DNA of 64,000 bases from Parapontixanthobacter aurantiacus (GTDB lineage Bacteria; Pseudomonadota; Alphaproteobacteria; Sphingomonadales; Sphingomonadaceae). Of the stretch, positions 7,836 to 16,106 are shown piece by piece (the stretch's first letter is position 1; each line of letters begins with the position of its first letter). The stretch covers positions 1,568,001 through 1,632,000 of the forward strand of contig NZ_WTYW01000001.1 of the NCBI RefSeq assembly GCF_009827635.1. Reading direction: 5' to 3'. Under the pieces are notes generated by a model. It saw only the letters and a program-made list of their open reading frames with translations, searched no databases and was not told the origin of the DNA. The translations under genes were made by a program, and so were the position numbers.

Positions 7836-9424
7836 ATCGTCGGGATGGGAACGGCAGGCTCGATGATTGGTTCGCTGCTGTCGTCGGGCACGATGTCGAG
7901 CGCATAGTCCAGTCCCAGCCGCTCGGACAGCTGGCGCAAATCCTTCTCGTTCGGCACGCCGAACAGGTCGCGATGCCCTTCTTCCAGCCGCAGGACGAGG
8001 CGATCCTCGTCACGCACGAGGGAACTGGCCTGCAACCCCTTGCGCGAGCGCGTGGCGAGGCGGCGGCACAACCTGATGGCAAGGCCCCAGCAGATCGCTT
8101 CTTCCAGTTGCTCGGGTTCGGCGAGGAGATGCAGGGCATCAGGCAGATCGGTGACGTTGCCATTCGCGCAGACCGTCGCCGCGAGCATCGCCCGCCCCTC
8201 CGGTCCAAGGCCGAGCCAGCGCTTGTAAAGCGCCCATTCGGTCGCGTGCTGCACCCTCAGATTGGGCTCGATCTGCATGGCCGCTAGCGAGAGTGTCGTC
8301 GCGGCCAGACGCAGGCGCTCCTCGCCGCGCCCCCGTGTCGGAACCGCGCGCACGGTCCAGCCGGCGACGCGGGTCGCAAGCACGGGCGAAGCGCCATACA
8401 TCGTGCCGAACACGCCGATCCCTGCAAGCAGCGGGTCCTGCCGCTTCATGTGATCGGGCAGCCCTTCCTGAATGATGCCTTCGCGCAGGCCCCAGGACGA
8501 GAAGACGATCCGGTCCGGCTGCAACTGCTTCAGCAGAACGGACAGCAGGGTGGCTGCGTCCGGCAGTTTCTCGGCGCGCATCGAGGATATGCGGGGAATG
8601 TCGCCAACGGTGCTCGGGTCCGCCTTCTCTATGCGAGAGGCGAGTTTCGCGGCCTGCTTGCCGGTCAACTCGTAGCCGTGCGGATCGGTCAGCGGCGTCT
8701 TCGCCTGATGCATCGCATAGACCGCCATGGCCCGGAAGGTGCCGCCCACGAGATAGAGCGACTGTCCGCCCCGCCCCGATGCGTCCGCCGGATCGCTTGT
8801 CGATGCTGCACTGCCCCAGCCTGCCTGCTTCAGCATCTGCGCGATCGGTTTCGCGATCTTGCCGTCGTGGCCCTCGCGCAGCGCCTCCAGCCGAAGCGTC
8901 CCCAGCGGCAGGGTCGTGCCGTCATCCGACAGATCGCCGTCGATCCGCACCAGTTCGAGGCTGCCCCCGCCAAGATCGGCCACGATGCCGCTCGCACCGG
9001 GAAATGCACCGAGCACGCCATGCGCGCTGAAGCGGGCTTCTTCTTCGCCCGACAGGACGCGCGGCGCGAAGCCCAGCGCCTCGACATCGGCAAGGAAGGC
9101 CTTGCCGTTGGAGGCTTCCCGGACAGCCGCCGTGGCGACGGTGGTCACGTCGTCGATCCCCAGATCGTCGAAGATCAGGGCGTAGCGCCGCAATCCGCGC
9201 ATCGCGAGTTCGATGGATTCCTCGGCCAGTTCACCATCGGAAGCGATGTCGCGGCCAAGGCGGGCGGTCACCTTCTCGTTGTGGATGACGGTGGGAGCGC
9301 GTGGACTGCCGCCGAAGATCACCGCGCGCACCGTGTTCGAGCCGATATCGACGATGGCGCGCTCCGCATGCTTGCCGAACAGGCCGTCGTCGCGCAGCCG
9401 CCTGCGTGTCGTGCGCTGTTTCAA
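7832..9424 (-). CDS. ppx: Exopolyphosphatase (Ppx/GppA family)
   Basis: A 530-residue ASKHA-fold phosphatase. The phosphate-1 motif AIVDIGSNTVRAVIF and the phosphate-2 motif GIVADLGGGSLEL are both intact. It removes terminal phosphates from polyphosphate, or acts on pppGpp. I placed the start at TTG 9424, which overlaps the ppk stop as TTGA and gives LKQRTTRRRLRDDG before the conserved domain. An in-frame ATG at 9595 would lie entirely inside ppk. Co-transcription with ppk is expected. Confidence 0.9.
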   Translation of the reverse strand: MKQRTTRRRLRDDGLFGKHAERAIVDIGSNTVRAVIFGGSPRAPTVIHNEKVTARLGRDIASDGELAEESIELAMRGLRRYALIFDDLGIDDVTTVATAAVREASNGKAFLADVEALGFAPRVLSGEEEARFSAHGVLGAFPGASGIVADLGGGSLELVRIDGDLSDDGTTLPLGTLRLEALREGHDGKIAKPIAQMLKQAGWGSAASTSDPADASGRGGQSLYLVGGTFRAMAVYAMHQAKTPLTDPHGYELTGKQAAKLASRIEKADPSTVGDIPRISSMRAEKLPDAATLLSVLLKQLQPDRIVFSSWGLREGIIQEGLPDHMKRQDPLLAGIGVFGTMYGASPVLATRVAGWTVRAVPTRGRGEERLRLAATTLSLAAMQIEPNLRVQHATEWALYKRWLGLGPEGRAMLAATVCANGNVTDLPDALHLLAEPEQLEEAICWGLAIRLCRRLATRSRKGLQASSLVRDEDRLVLRLEEGHRDLFGVPNEKDLRQLSERLGLDYALDIVPDDSSEPIIEPAVPIPTI

Positions 9425-11628
9425 TCCGTCTCCCCGCGCGTTTCCTTGTGAAAGACGAGCGTCGGGACATCGTCGGGTTCCAGCGCCTCGCCCCGGCCCG
9501 AGAGCGAAGGGTTCGTCATGAAATAACGGTGGCAGTTGAAGGGATTGTCGCCTTCCTCCGCGCGCTGGTAATGTCCATCGCCCATGAGCTCCCAACTCTG
9601 CTGCGTATCGAGCAGATTGGCAAGGAGGACTTGCTGGAGAACCTGGTCGTGTACCGTCCGGTTGCGGATGGGGACGAGCGCCTCCACGCGGCGGTCGAGG
9701 TTGCGCGACATCAGATCGGCCGAGGAAATGAGCACTGTCGAGCGATCGCCGGGCATCCGGTAGCCGTTGGCGAAGGCATAGATCCGGCTATGTTCGAGAA
9801 AGCGTCCGATGATGGATTTGACCCGGATGTTTTCCGACAGACCCGCTACCCCCGGACGCAGCGAGCAAATGCCGCGCACTACCAATTGCACCTCGACCCC
9901 GGCCTGGCTGGCTGCATAGAGGCAATCGATGATCTGCGGGTCGGTAATCTGGTTGCACTTCATCCAGATTGCCGCCGGACGTCCGGCGCGCGCATTGCGT
10001 ATTTCGCGATCGATGAGGCTGCACATCTCCTCGCGCAGGCTAATCGGCGAGATATGGATCGCCTCGGTCCGGCGCGGCTCGACATAGCCCGTGACGTAAT
10101 TGAACATCTTGGCGGCATCCCGGCCGAATTTCGGGTCGGCGGTGAAGAAGCTGAGATCGGTGTAGATCTTGGTCGTGACCGGGTGATAATTGCCCGTGCC
10201 GAAGTGGCAGTAGGTGCGGAAGCCGCCATTCTCCCGGCGCACGACGATCGCGACCTTTGCGTGCGTCTTCAGTTCGACGAAGCCATAGACCACCTGCACC
10301 CCGGCGCGCTCCAGCTTGCTCGCCCACATGAGGTTCTGTTCCTCGTCGAAGCGCGCCTTTAGTTCGACGACGGCGGTGACGGTCTTGCCCGCCTCCGCCG
10401 CCGCGATCAGCGCGTTGATGACCGCCGACTGGTTGCCCGCGCGATACAACGCCTGCTTGATCGCCACGACATCGGGATCGGCGGCAGCCTGCCGAATGAA
10501 ATCGACCACCACCTCGAAACTTTCGTAAGGGTGATGGATGATGATGTCCTTCTCGCGGATGGCCGCGAACACGTCACCCTCATGTTCGAGAACGCGTTCG
10601 GGATAGCGCGGGGCGTAACTGTCGAATTTGAGGTCGGGCCGGTCTTCCGCGACGATCTCCTCCAGCCCGTCGATCCCGATCAGCCCGTCGGTCTTGATGA
10701 CCGTCGCTCCCTCCACCGCAAGCTGCCGGCGCAGCACCGCCTCGGCGACGGGATCGAAATCGTCCTCTAGTTCCAGCTGGATGACCTGCCCGCGCCGCCG
10801 CCGCTGGATCGCGCTGCGGAAGGTCATGACGAGGTCCTCTGCCTCTTCCTCGATTTCGAGGTCGCTGTCGCGCAGCACCCGGAACGCCCCGTCGCCCTCG
10901 ACCGAGTAGCCGGGGAACAGCTTGCTCGCGAACCGGCAGATGAGGTTCTCGATGCTGATATAGGATGCCTCTTCCCCGGCGATCCGTACGAAGCGGGGCA
11001 AGGCGGACGGGATCAGGATCATCTCGATCACCTGCTCCCCGTCCGATTGGCGGGTCAGGGTGAACAGGATGCCCATCCCCCGGTTGGCGATGAAGGGGAA
11101 CGGGTGCGCCGGGTCGATCGCCTGCAAGGTGATGACGGGCATGATCTCGTTCTCGAAGTAGTCCTTGAGCCAGCTATAGGCCTCGGACGGCAGGCGCTTC
11201 GTCGACACGATGGCGATGCCCGTCCCTTCGAGTTCGCGCCGTAGCTCGCGCCAAGCGCGCTGCTGTTCGGCATAAAGCGTTTCGAGCCTGCTGCCGATCT
11301 CCTGAAGTTGCTGCGTCGGGGTCCGCCCGTCGATGGAAGCGCGTTCGATGCCGCGCTGCTTCTGGCCGACGAGGCCCGCGACGCGGATCATCATGAACTC
11401 GTCGAGATTGCTTCCTGAAATGGACAGGAAGCGCAGGCGTTCGAGCAAGGGATAACGGGGCCGGACGGCCTCGGCGAGCACTCGCTCGTTGAAGGACAGC
11501 CAGCTCAGTTCGCGGTTGAAGAAACGATCGCTGCTCGCGGCCTTCCCGGCATCGAGCTCTTCGATCGTCTCGGCCTTGTCTACCAAGCCGCCCCTGTCGT
11601 GCGATGTATCAAGCGGAGTGTCGGTCAT
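9421..11628 (-). CDS. ppk: Polyphosphate kinase 1
   Basis: A 735-residue PPK1, which reversibly polymerises the ATP gamma-phosphate into polyphosphate at the membrane. The N-domain motif SWLSFNERVLAEA, the catalytic-histidine segment LKTHAKVAIVVR, the FGTGNYHP motif and the C-terminal RFLEHSRIYAF motif are all present. The length is typical. The first 35 residues form a polar, variable leader. It is coupled to ppx by a TTGA overlap. The upstream region (11629-11812) contains three evenly spaced direct repeats. Confidence 0.96.
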   Translation of the reverse strand: MTDTPLDTSHDRGGLVDKAETIEELDAGKAASSDRFFNRELSWLSFNERVLAEAVRPRYPLLERLRFLSISGSNLDEFMMIRVAGLVGQKQRGIERASIDGRTPTQQLQEIGSRLETLYAEQQRAWRELRRELEGTGIAIVSTKRLPSEAYSWLKDYFENEIMPVITLQAIDPAHPFPFIANRGMGILFTLTRQSDGEQVIEMILIPSALPRFVRIAGEEASYISIENLICRFASKLFPGYSVEGDGAFRVLRDSDLEIEEEAEDLVMTFRSAIQRRRRGQVIQLELEDDFDPVAEAVLRRQLAVEGATVIKTDGLIGIDGLEEIVAEDRPDLKFDSYAPRYPERVLEHEGDVFAAIREKDIIIHHPYESFEVVVDFIRQAAADPDVVAIKQALYRAGNQSAVINALIAAAEAGKTVTAVVELKARFDEEQNLMWASKLERAGVQVVYGFVELKTHAKVAIVVRRENGGFRTYCHFGTGNYHPVTTKIYTDLSFFTADPKFGRDAAKMFNYVTGYVEPRRTEAIHISPISLREEMCSLIDREIRNARAGRPAAIWMKCNQITDPQIIDCLYAASQAGVEVQLVVRGICSLRPGVAGLSENIRVKSIIGRFLEHSRIYAFANGYRMPGDRSTVLISSADLMSRNLDRRVEALVPIRNRTVHDQVLQQVLLANLLDTQQSWELMGDGHYQRAEEGDNPFNCHRYFMTNPSLSGRGEALEPDDVPTLVFHKETRGETD

Positions 11629-11730
11629 CTGGCGGTCTGTCGGACCCTGCCTCGTCGCGAAAAGAAAGCGCGTTTCCGCCCATCGGAAACAGTCCGCCCC
11701 GATGGCGTAGTTTCCGCTTGTGACATTCCG

Positions 11731-11771
11731 AAGTCAATCGGGGGCGATGTCAATCGGAGCCGAAGTCAATC
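11731..11771. repeat. Three GTCAATC direct repeats upstream of ppk
   Basis: GTCAATC occurs at 11733-11739, 11749-11755 and 11765-11771, an exact 16-base period, and is mostly preceded by A-A/T. It lies about 105 bases upstream of the ppk start in the 184-base gap between ppk and virB11. The regular spacing suggests a binding-site array. The known Pho box uses an 11-base period, so this is not an obvious PhoB site. Confidence 0.4.
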
Positions 11772-11812
11772 CGCGGGCGGCATCCATCCGGGGTGCTGCC
11801 GCGAACCGTAAA

Positions 11813-12886
11813 CTATTTCGCGGGCGGTGCGGTCCGTGCCGCCTTCAGCAAGGACTGGCTTTCCGCGATCTGCGAAATGCCGCGCTTGCCGTTCTCGTCC
11901 CGACCCAGCTGGACGATGACGTCGATGACGCTCGCGGAATAGGCGATGGTGTCGGAGCGGGTGAGCCCGATGCCGGTCTGCATCACCATCAGCGAAAGCT
12001 GCTCGAGCGCGCCGCGCAGACTGTTCGCATGGATCGTCGAGAAGCTGCCCGGATGTCCGGTATTGATGGCCCGCAAAAAGCTGACGGATTCAGCCCCGCG
12101 CAATTCGCCCAGCACGATCCGGTCCGGGCGCAGGCGCAGCGCCGCCTGTAGCAATTCGTTCGCCGTGACCTTGGCTTCGCCCAGTTCGCCCTTTACGGCA
12201 ACGAGGCCGACGCCGTTCTCGCCCGGCAGTTTCAATTCGGGCGTGTCCTCTACCAGCACGACCCGCTCATGCGGCGGAATCTCGCCCATCATCGCATTGA
12301 GGAAGGTCGTCTTGCCAGTCGACGTGCCGCCGGAAACGAGGATCGTGCGGCGTTGGCGTATCGCTTCGCGCAGGAACGGGATCGGCTCCGCCTGCGGGTC
12401 GGGCATCGCCTCGCGCACGGGCTTCTTCAACGGACCGTTGTCATAGGCGTCGAGCGGCAGGTCGAGTTGCCGGTGACGACGGATCGCCATGACCCAGTGC
12501 TTGCGCGAAGCGGGCGGTCCGCAGAACTGCACGCGCGCTCCGTCAGGCAGTGTCGCGCCGAGCAACGGATGCTCGCGATTGATCCCCTGATGGCTGACGC
12601 GGGCAACCTGTTCGGCCAGCCGTTGCACGAGCTGATCGTCGATCCGCGGGATCACGACCTTCTTCATGCCCGGAAGCGTCGCGTCCTCGATCCACACCTC
12701 TCCCGGACGATTGACGAGGATCTCGGTCACGGTGTCGCGTTCGAGGAACGGCTTGAACGGGGCGAGGTAGGCGTCGAGATAGACGCTCCGCTCGATCGGC
12801 GGCGCGGCATTCTCCTGCGCGGAAAGCGCCTCCTGCGCCTCTTCGTCGAGCATATCGCTCGTCAGCGGATGGATGTCTGCGCTCAT
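11813..12886 (-). CDS. virB11: T4SS traffic ATPase VirB11
   Basis: A 357-residue hexameric secretion ATPase at the inner-membrane base of a type IV secretion system. The Walker A motif GGTSTGKTT is at about residues 186-194. The Asp box (VLVEDTPEL), the GE(L)RGAE motif and the His box (GHPGSFSTIHAN) follow in the expected order. The N-terminal domain contains the family motif TEILVNRPGEVWIE. It is the last gene of the minus-strand virB cluster, 21 bases after virB10. Confidence 0.95.
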   Translation of the reverse strand: MSADIHPLTSDMLDEEAQEALSAQENAAPPIERSVYLDAYLAPFKPFLERDTVTEILVNRPGEVWIEDATLPGMKKVVIPRIDDQLVQRLAEQVARVSHQGINREHPLLGATLPDGARVQFCGPPASRKHWVMAIRRHRQLDLPLDAYDNGPLKKPVREAMPDPQAEPIPFLREAIRQRRTILVSGGTSTGKTTFLNAMMGEIPPHERVVLVEDTPELKLPGENGVGLVAVKGELGEAKVTANELLQAALRLRPDRIVLGELRGAESVSFLRAINTGHPGSFSTIHANSLRGALEQLSLMVMQTGIGLTRSDTIAYSASVIDVIVQLGRDENGKRGISQIAESQSLLKAARTAPPAK

Positions 12887-12907
12887 CTCCGGACCGTTAC
12901 CCGTGTC

Positions 12908-14065
12908 CTATCGGGCCGAGACTTCGGAAAAGTCGAGGTCGCGCGCGGTAAAGATGCGGATCGGCGCACCCTGCTTCACCCGCACGGTCGGACCGATCTG
13001 CCCGTCCTGCTGGAATGCCGTCGCCGCCGCGCTCTGCCCGCCCCCCAGCACGACCGACGTACCGCCCGTCGCAAGAGTGGAAAGACCGCCGACGACCGAC
13101 AGCAGGATGGACGAACCGAACCGCTGGAAGAAATTGCTGTCGACCTTGCCCTTGAGGCCCGTCGTTCCGTCGAACCCGACCGCGGGCGAGGCGAGACTGA
13201 CCGATGCGCCGTCGGGCCGGATGAGGCGTGTCCAGATGACGTAGGCGCGCTTCTGCCCGTTCTGGAGGCCGGACTGATACTGCCCGATCAGGCGAGAGGA
13301 GCGTGGGACGAGGACGCGCGTTCCGTCGAAGCTGCGCACGTCCTGACTGACGACCGCCCGGACAAAGCCCGGAACATTGGTGTCGATCGCCGTTTCGAGC
13401 ACGGCGGGAATGAGCGTTCCCTGCGTCACCGTCGTGGAGGGGTTGTCCATCGCACTGGCGCGTGCCGGGGCGCCGCCAACGCCGCCGATGCGGCTGGCGA
13501 ACTGGCCGACCGCGCTCGTGTCGCTGTCTCCGCTCGCGGCAACCGCCGCAGGGGCACTCGCAGCGCTCGCCGGGGCTCCAGAGGCGATCGGACCGGGCGA
13601 ACCGCTGGCGTCGAACACCATGGCCGGACTGCTCAGCGCGTTCGGACCGGTAGCGGGAACGGGTGCGGGCGCGACCGAAACCTGGCCGGGCGCAGCCGAT
13701 AGCGGCGCGGGCGGCGGCACGGCTGCCACCGGTTGCGCCATGACCGGTCCACCGACCGGAACGCCTGCGACAGGCGTCGCGGGCGGCAGCACGACCTGAC
13801 CGGCGGGCTCGCGGGCAGCCCCCTCGGTTTCGAGCCGTGCCGAATTCATGCTCCAGAACGCGACCGCGCCGAGCAGGCCGACGATCCCGACCCCGGCGAG
13901 AAGGCCGAGGCTGTCGGATTTCGACTTCTTCTGGACGACCAGCGGATAGGCGTTGCGCGATGCGAGGTCGATGACTTCCGCGCTTTCGGTATCGCGCGGA
14001 TCGACGTCGTTGGCGGCGCTGCTTTCAAGTTCGTTCTTCGGCAGGCGTGCAGTCGTGAGGCGCAT
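12908..14065 (-). CDS. virB10: T4SS core-complex protein VirB10
   Basis: A 385-residue TrbI/VirB10 protein. It has a cytoplasmic N-terminus, one transmembrane helix (about residues 52-70, LGLLAGVGIVGLLGAVAFW), a long Pro/Ala-rich periplasmic stretch, and the C-terminal beta-barrel domain starting near TVTQGTLIPAVLETAIDTN. It spans both membranes and transduces ATP energy to the outer-membrane pore. The ATG at 14065 overlaps the last base of the virB9 stop (TAATG), which excludes an arginine-rich upstream extension lying inside virB9. Confidence 0.94.
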   Translation of the reverse strand: MRLTTARLPKNELESSAANDVDPRDTESAEVIDLASRNAYPLVVQKKSKSDSLGLLAGVGIVGLLGAVAFWSMNSARLETEGAAREPAGQVVLPPATPVAGVPVGGPVMAQPVAAVPPPAPLSAAPGQVSVAPAPVPATGPNALSSPAMVFDASGSPGPIASGAPASAASAPAAVAASGDSDTSAVGQFASRIGGVGGAPARASAMDNPSTTVTQGTLIPAVLETAIDTNVPGFVRAVVSQDVRSFDGTRVLVPRSSRLIGQYQSGLQNGQKRAYVIWTRLIRPDGASVSLASPAVGFDGTTGLKGKVDSNFFQRFGSSILLSVVGGLSTLATGGTSVVLGGGQSAAATAFQQDGQIGPTVRVKQGAPIRIFTARDLDFSEVSAR

Positions 14066-14907
14066 TACAATCCCTCCAGCGGTTGGGCAGCGATCCGGGG
14101 CTGTGCGTCGTTTCTCGCCTGGCGGGCGGCGGGAGGCGCTTGCCTGATCGGGCCCTGATGGGTGAGCGTCGCGCTGTCCTTTCCGCTTCGCAGGGTGATG
14201 GTCGCCGGAACTCCGTCGATGACGATGGTATCGCCGCGAACCGTATAGTTGACCGGACCCTCGATGCCCTCGGCATCGGTGATGAGGATCGCCGGGACGT
14301 CGCGACCTTCGGGCCATGCGAGAAAGGTCGCATCGCCGTCGTCATAGGTCTGTACCGGCAGGAGCTTGCGATCGCCCTTCGTCTTCCATGCGAAGTTGAG
14401 CGTTGCCGGATCGACGACCGCATATGGATCGCGGGCCGCCATCATTTCCGCATCGTTCGCCTGCTGTGCCAGTTGCGCCTGTGCCTCTTCCGCGGCGCGC
14501 CGCTCGTCCTCGGGATAGACGAAGCGCATCACGTAAAGCGGGCGGGCAGCCGGATTGGCGACGAGATCGAAGAAATAGGTGCGCCGGTCGGTGATGACGG
14601 TCATGTTCGTGGCGGCACGCGGGGCGAGCGGCTTCAGGAAGAGGAGGTTCGCGCGCTTGTTCGGCGTGACCTGCCATGCCGCGCTGTCACCGATGGCGAC
14701 GTTCTCGATCGTCTCGTCCTCGCCGAAGGTGATGGTCGCCTGAATCTTGGCTCGCCCTTCGATGAGGACGACCTGCGCCGGATCGTAGATCACTTCGCGC
14801 AGCCGCGCATCTTCGGCCTGAACGGCGCCGAAGGGCGTCGTCACCAGCGCGAGCGCCAGCGCCAGCCCGGCGAAAGTCTTGCGCGGCAGGGGGACCGCAA
14901 TGTTCAT
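14065..14907 (-). CDS. virB9: T4SS core-complex protein VirB9
   Basis: A 280-residue CagX/VirB9 protein with a signal peptide (MNIAVPLPRKTFAGL, then a hydrophobic stretch ending FGAVQAED). The N-terminal domain motif VTPNKRANLLFLKP and the RRTYFFDLVA segment are typical. The C-terminal domain, which forms the outer-membrane ring in other systems, starts near NFAWKTKGD. It ends with a Pro/Ala/Gln tail. It is translationally coupled on both sides, with ATGA from virB6 and TAATG to virB10. No separate virB7 lipoprotein gene fits next to it. Confidence 0.93.
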   Translation of the reverse strand: MNIAVPLPRKTFAGLALALALVTTPFGAVQAEDARLREVIYDPAQVVLIEGRAKIQATITFGEDETIENVAIGDSAAWQVTPNKRANLLFLKPLAPRAATNMTVITDRRTYFFDLVANPAARPLYVMRFVYPEDERRAAEEAQAQLAQQANDAEMMAARDPYAVVDPATLNFAWKTKGDRKLLPVQTYDDGDATFLAWPEGRDVPAILITDAEGIEGPVNYTVRGDTIVIDGVPATITLRSGKDSATLTHQGPIRQAPPAARQARNDAQPRIAAQPLEGL

Positions 14908-16106
14908 CGTATCGTCTCCGTGGAACGGGCCGGGCTGCTGCGAAAGCGGCTGCCTATCCCGCTGGCCCGCGATGGGCCGCTATGGGCGGCGGCGGATTGC
15001 TGTCCGCCGGAAGAAGTTGCGAGGACGCGCGTTTCGCGCACCGTCGTCTGCTGCGTCGCTCCGCTGTCGTTTGCGGCTGCGGGAACCGGCACGGAAGCAA
15101 CGCCGATGCGGCGGCTCGTCGCGAGATTGCCGGTCGGATTGCCCGTCGTCGTGGCGGGCGTTGCCGCCTGCGCTGGACCGCCTGCCTGATGCAGATAGGC
15201 ATGCCGCATGGTGGAGGGTGCGCCGTCGAGTTCGTTGCGCGACCTCGCCAGCCCGAATACCGTCCAGCCCGATACCATCGTCCCGGCTACGCGAATGACC
15301 ATGATCATCAGCGCTACGTGGACCGCGCCGATCAGGAAGAAGGCGGCGGCAGGCTGTGGCTGGATCTGTCCCGGAACCTGCGTCAGCGACGCGAGAACCG
15401 GAACGGCGAGTTCGAGCATCACGCTTCCCCCCACAACCGCGAACAGCGGCACGAGCGCAAGCATCACGACGCCCTTCAGCCAGCCGACGAACATGCCGCG
15501 CGTCCCGTCGAAGATGGCGAGCACGACAAAGATCGGTCCGATGGCGACCAGCACGGCGAGCGCGATCCGCGCCGTCACCAGCACGCCGACCGTGCCGAGC
15601 AGGAGGAGCATCGCACCGAGCCACAAAAGGCCAGCGGGAGAAAACGCGCTGATGTCGTTCTCGGCCCCGGCGCCGGCGCCGCCGCTCGCTTCCTGAACGG
15701 CGAGGAAGACGATGTCGATCTTCTGGCCGAAGACATCGGTCGCCGATCCTTGCGTACCCGACAAGAGGCTGGCGAGGTAGTCGGGCGAAGCTATGGCAAG
15801 GTTCCAGACGACGCTTTGATAGGCAGCCCAGCTGGTCGCGAAGGTCAGTGCCAGACCAAGCGTCAGCATCCGCGGCGTCAGCGAGCGGACGCCGACATTC
15901 GCACGGCCGAACAGGAGCTGGATGCCGAAGACGGCGACGTAGATCGTCAGCAGGATCGTCAGCGCGGGCAGCAGGCCTCCATCGCTGCCGAACAGGCGGT
16001 TGAAGGCCTGCGCCGACATCTCGTTCGCCATGCAATCGACGGCGCGCAGCGAGGCCGAGACACCGGCTCCGACCTGCTCCATCGCCTGATCGCAGGAAAT
16101 GCTCAT
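14904..16106 (-). CDS. virB6: T4SS inner-membrane channel protein VirB6 (TrbL/VirB6 family)
   Basis: A 400-residue polytopic membrane protein with about six hydrophobic segments, including LGAMLLLLGTVGVLVTARIALAV split over two, and the family region AIGPIFVVLAIFDGTRGMFVGWLK (around residue 190-215). The C-terminal 90 residues are Ala/Thr/Ser-rich and predicted soluble. It should form part of the inner-membrane translocation channel. The ATG at 16106 overlaps the virB4 stop by four bases, so virB5, which usually lies between virB4 and virB6, is missing here. Confidence 0.92.
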   Translation of the reverse strand: MSISCDQAMEQVGAGVSASLRAVDCMANEMSAQAFNRLFGSDGGLLPALTILLTIYVAVFGIQLLFGRANVGVRSLTPRMLTLGLALTFATSWAAYQSVVWNLAIASPDYLASLLSGTQGSATDVFGQKIDIVFLAVQEASGGAGAGAENDISAFSPAGLLWLGAMLLLLGTVGVLVTARIALAVLVAIGPIFVVLAIFDGTRGMFVGWLKGVVMLALVPLFAVVGGSVMLELAVPVLASLTQVPGQIQPQPAAAFFLIGAVHVALMIMVIRVAGTMVSGWTVFGLARSRNELDGAPSTMRHAYLHQAGGPAQAATPATTTGNPTGNLATSRRIGVASVPVPAAANDSGATQQTTVRETRVLATSSGGQQSAAAHSGPSRASGIGSRFRSSPARSTETIR

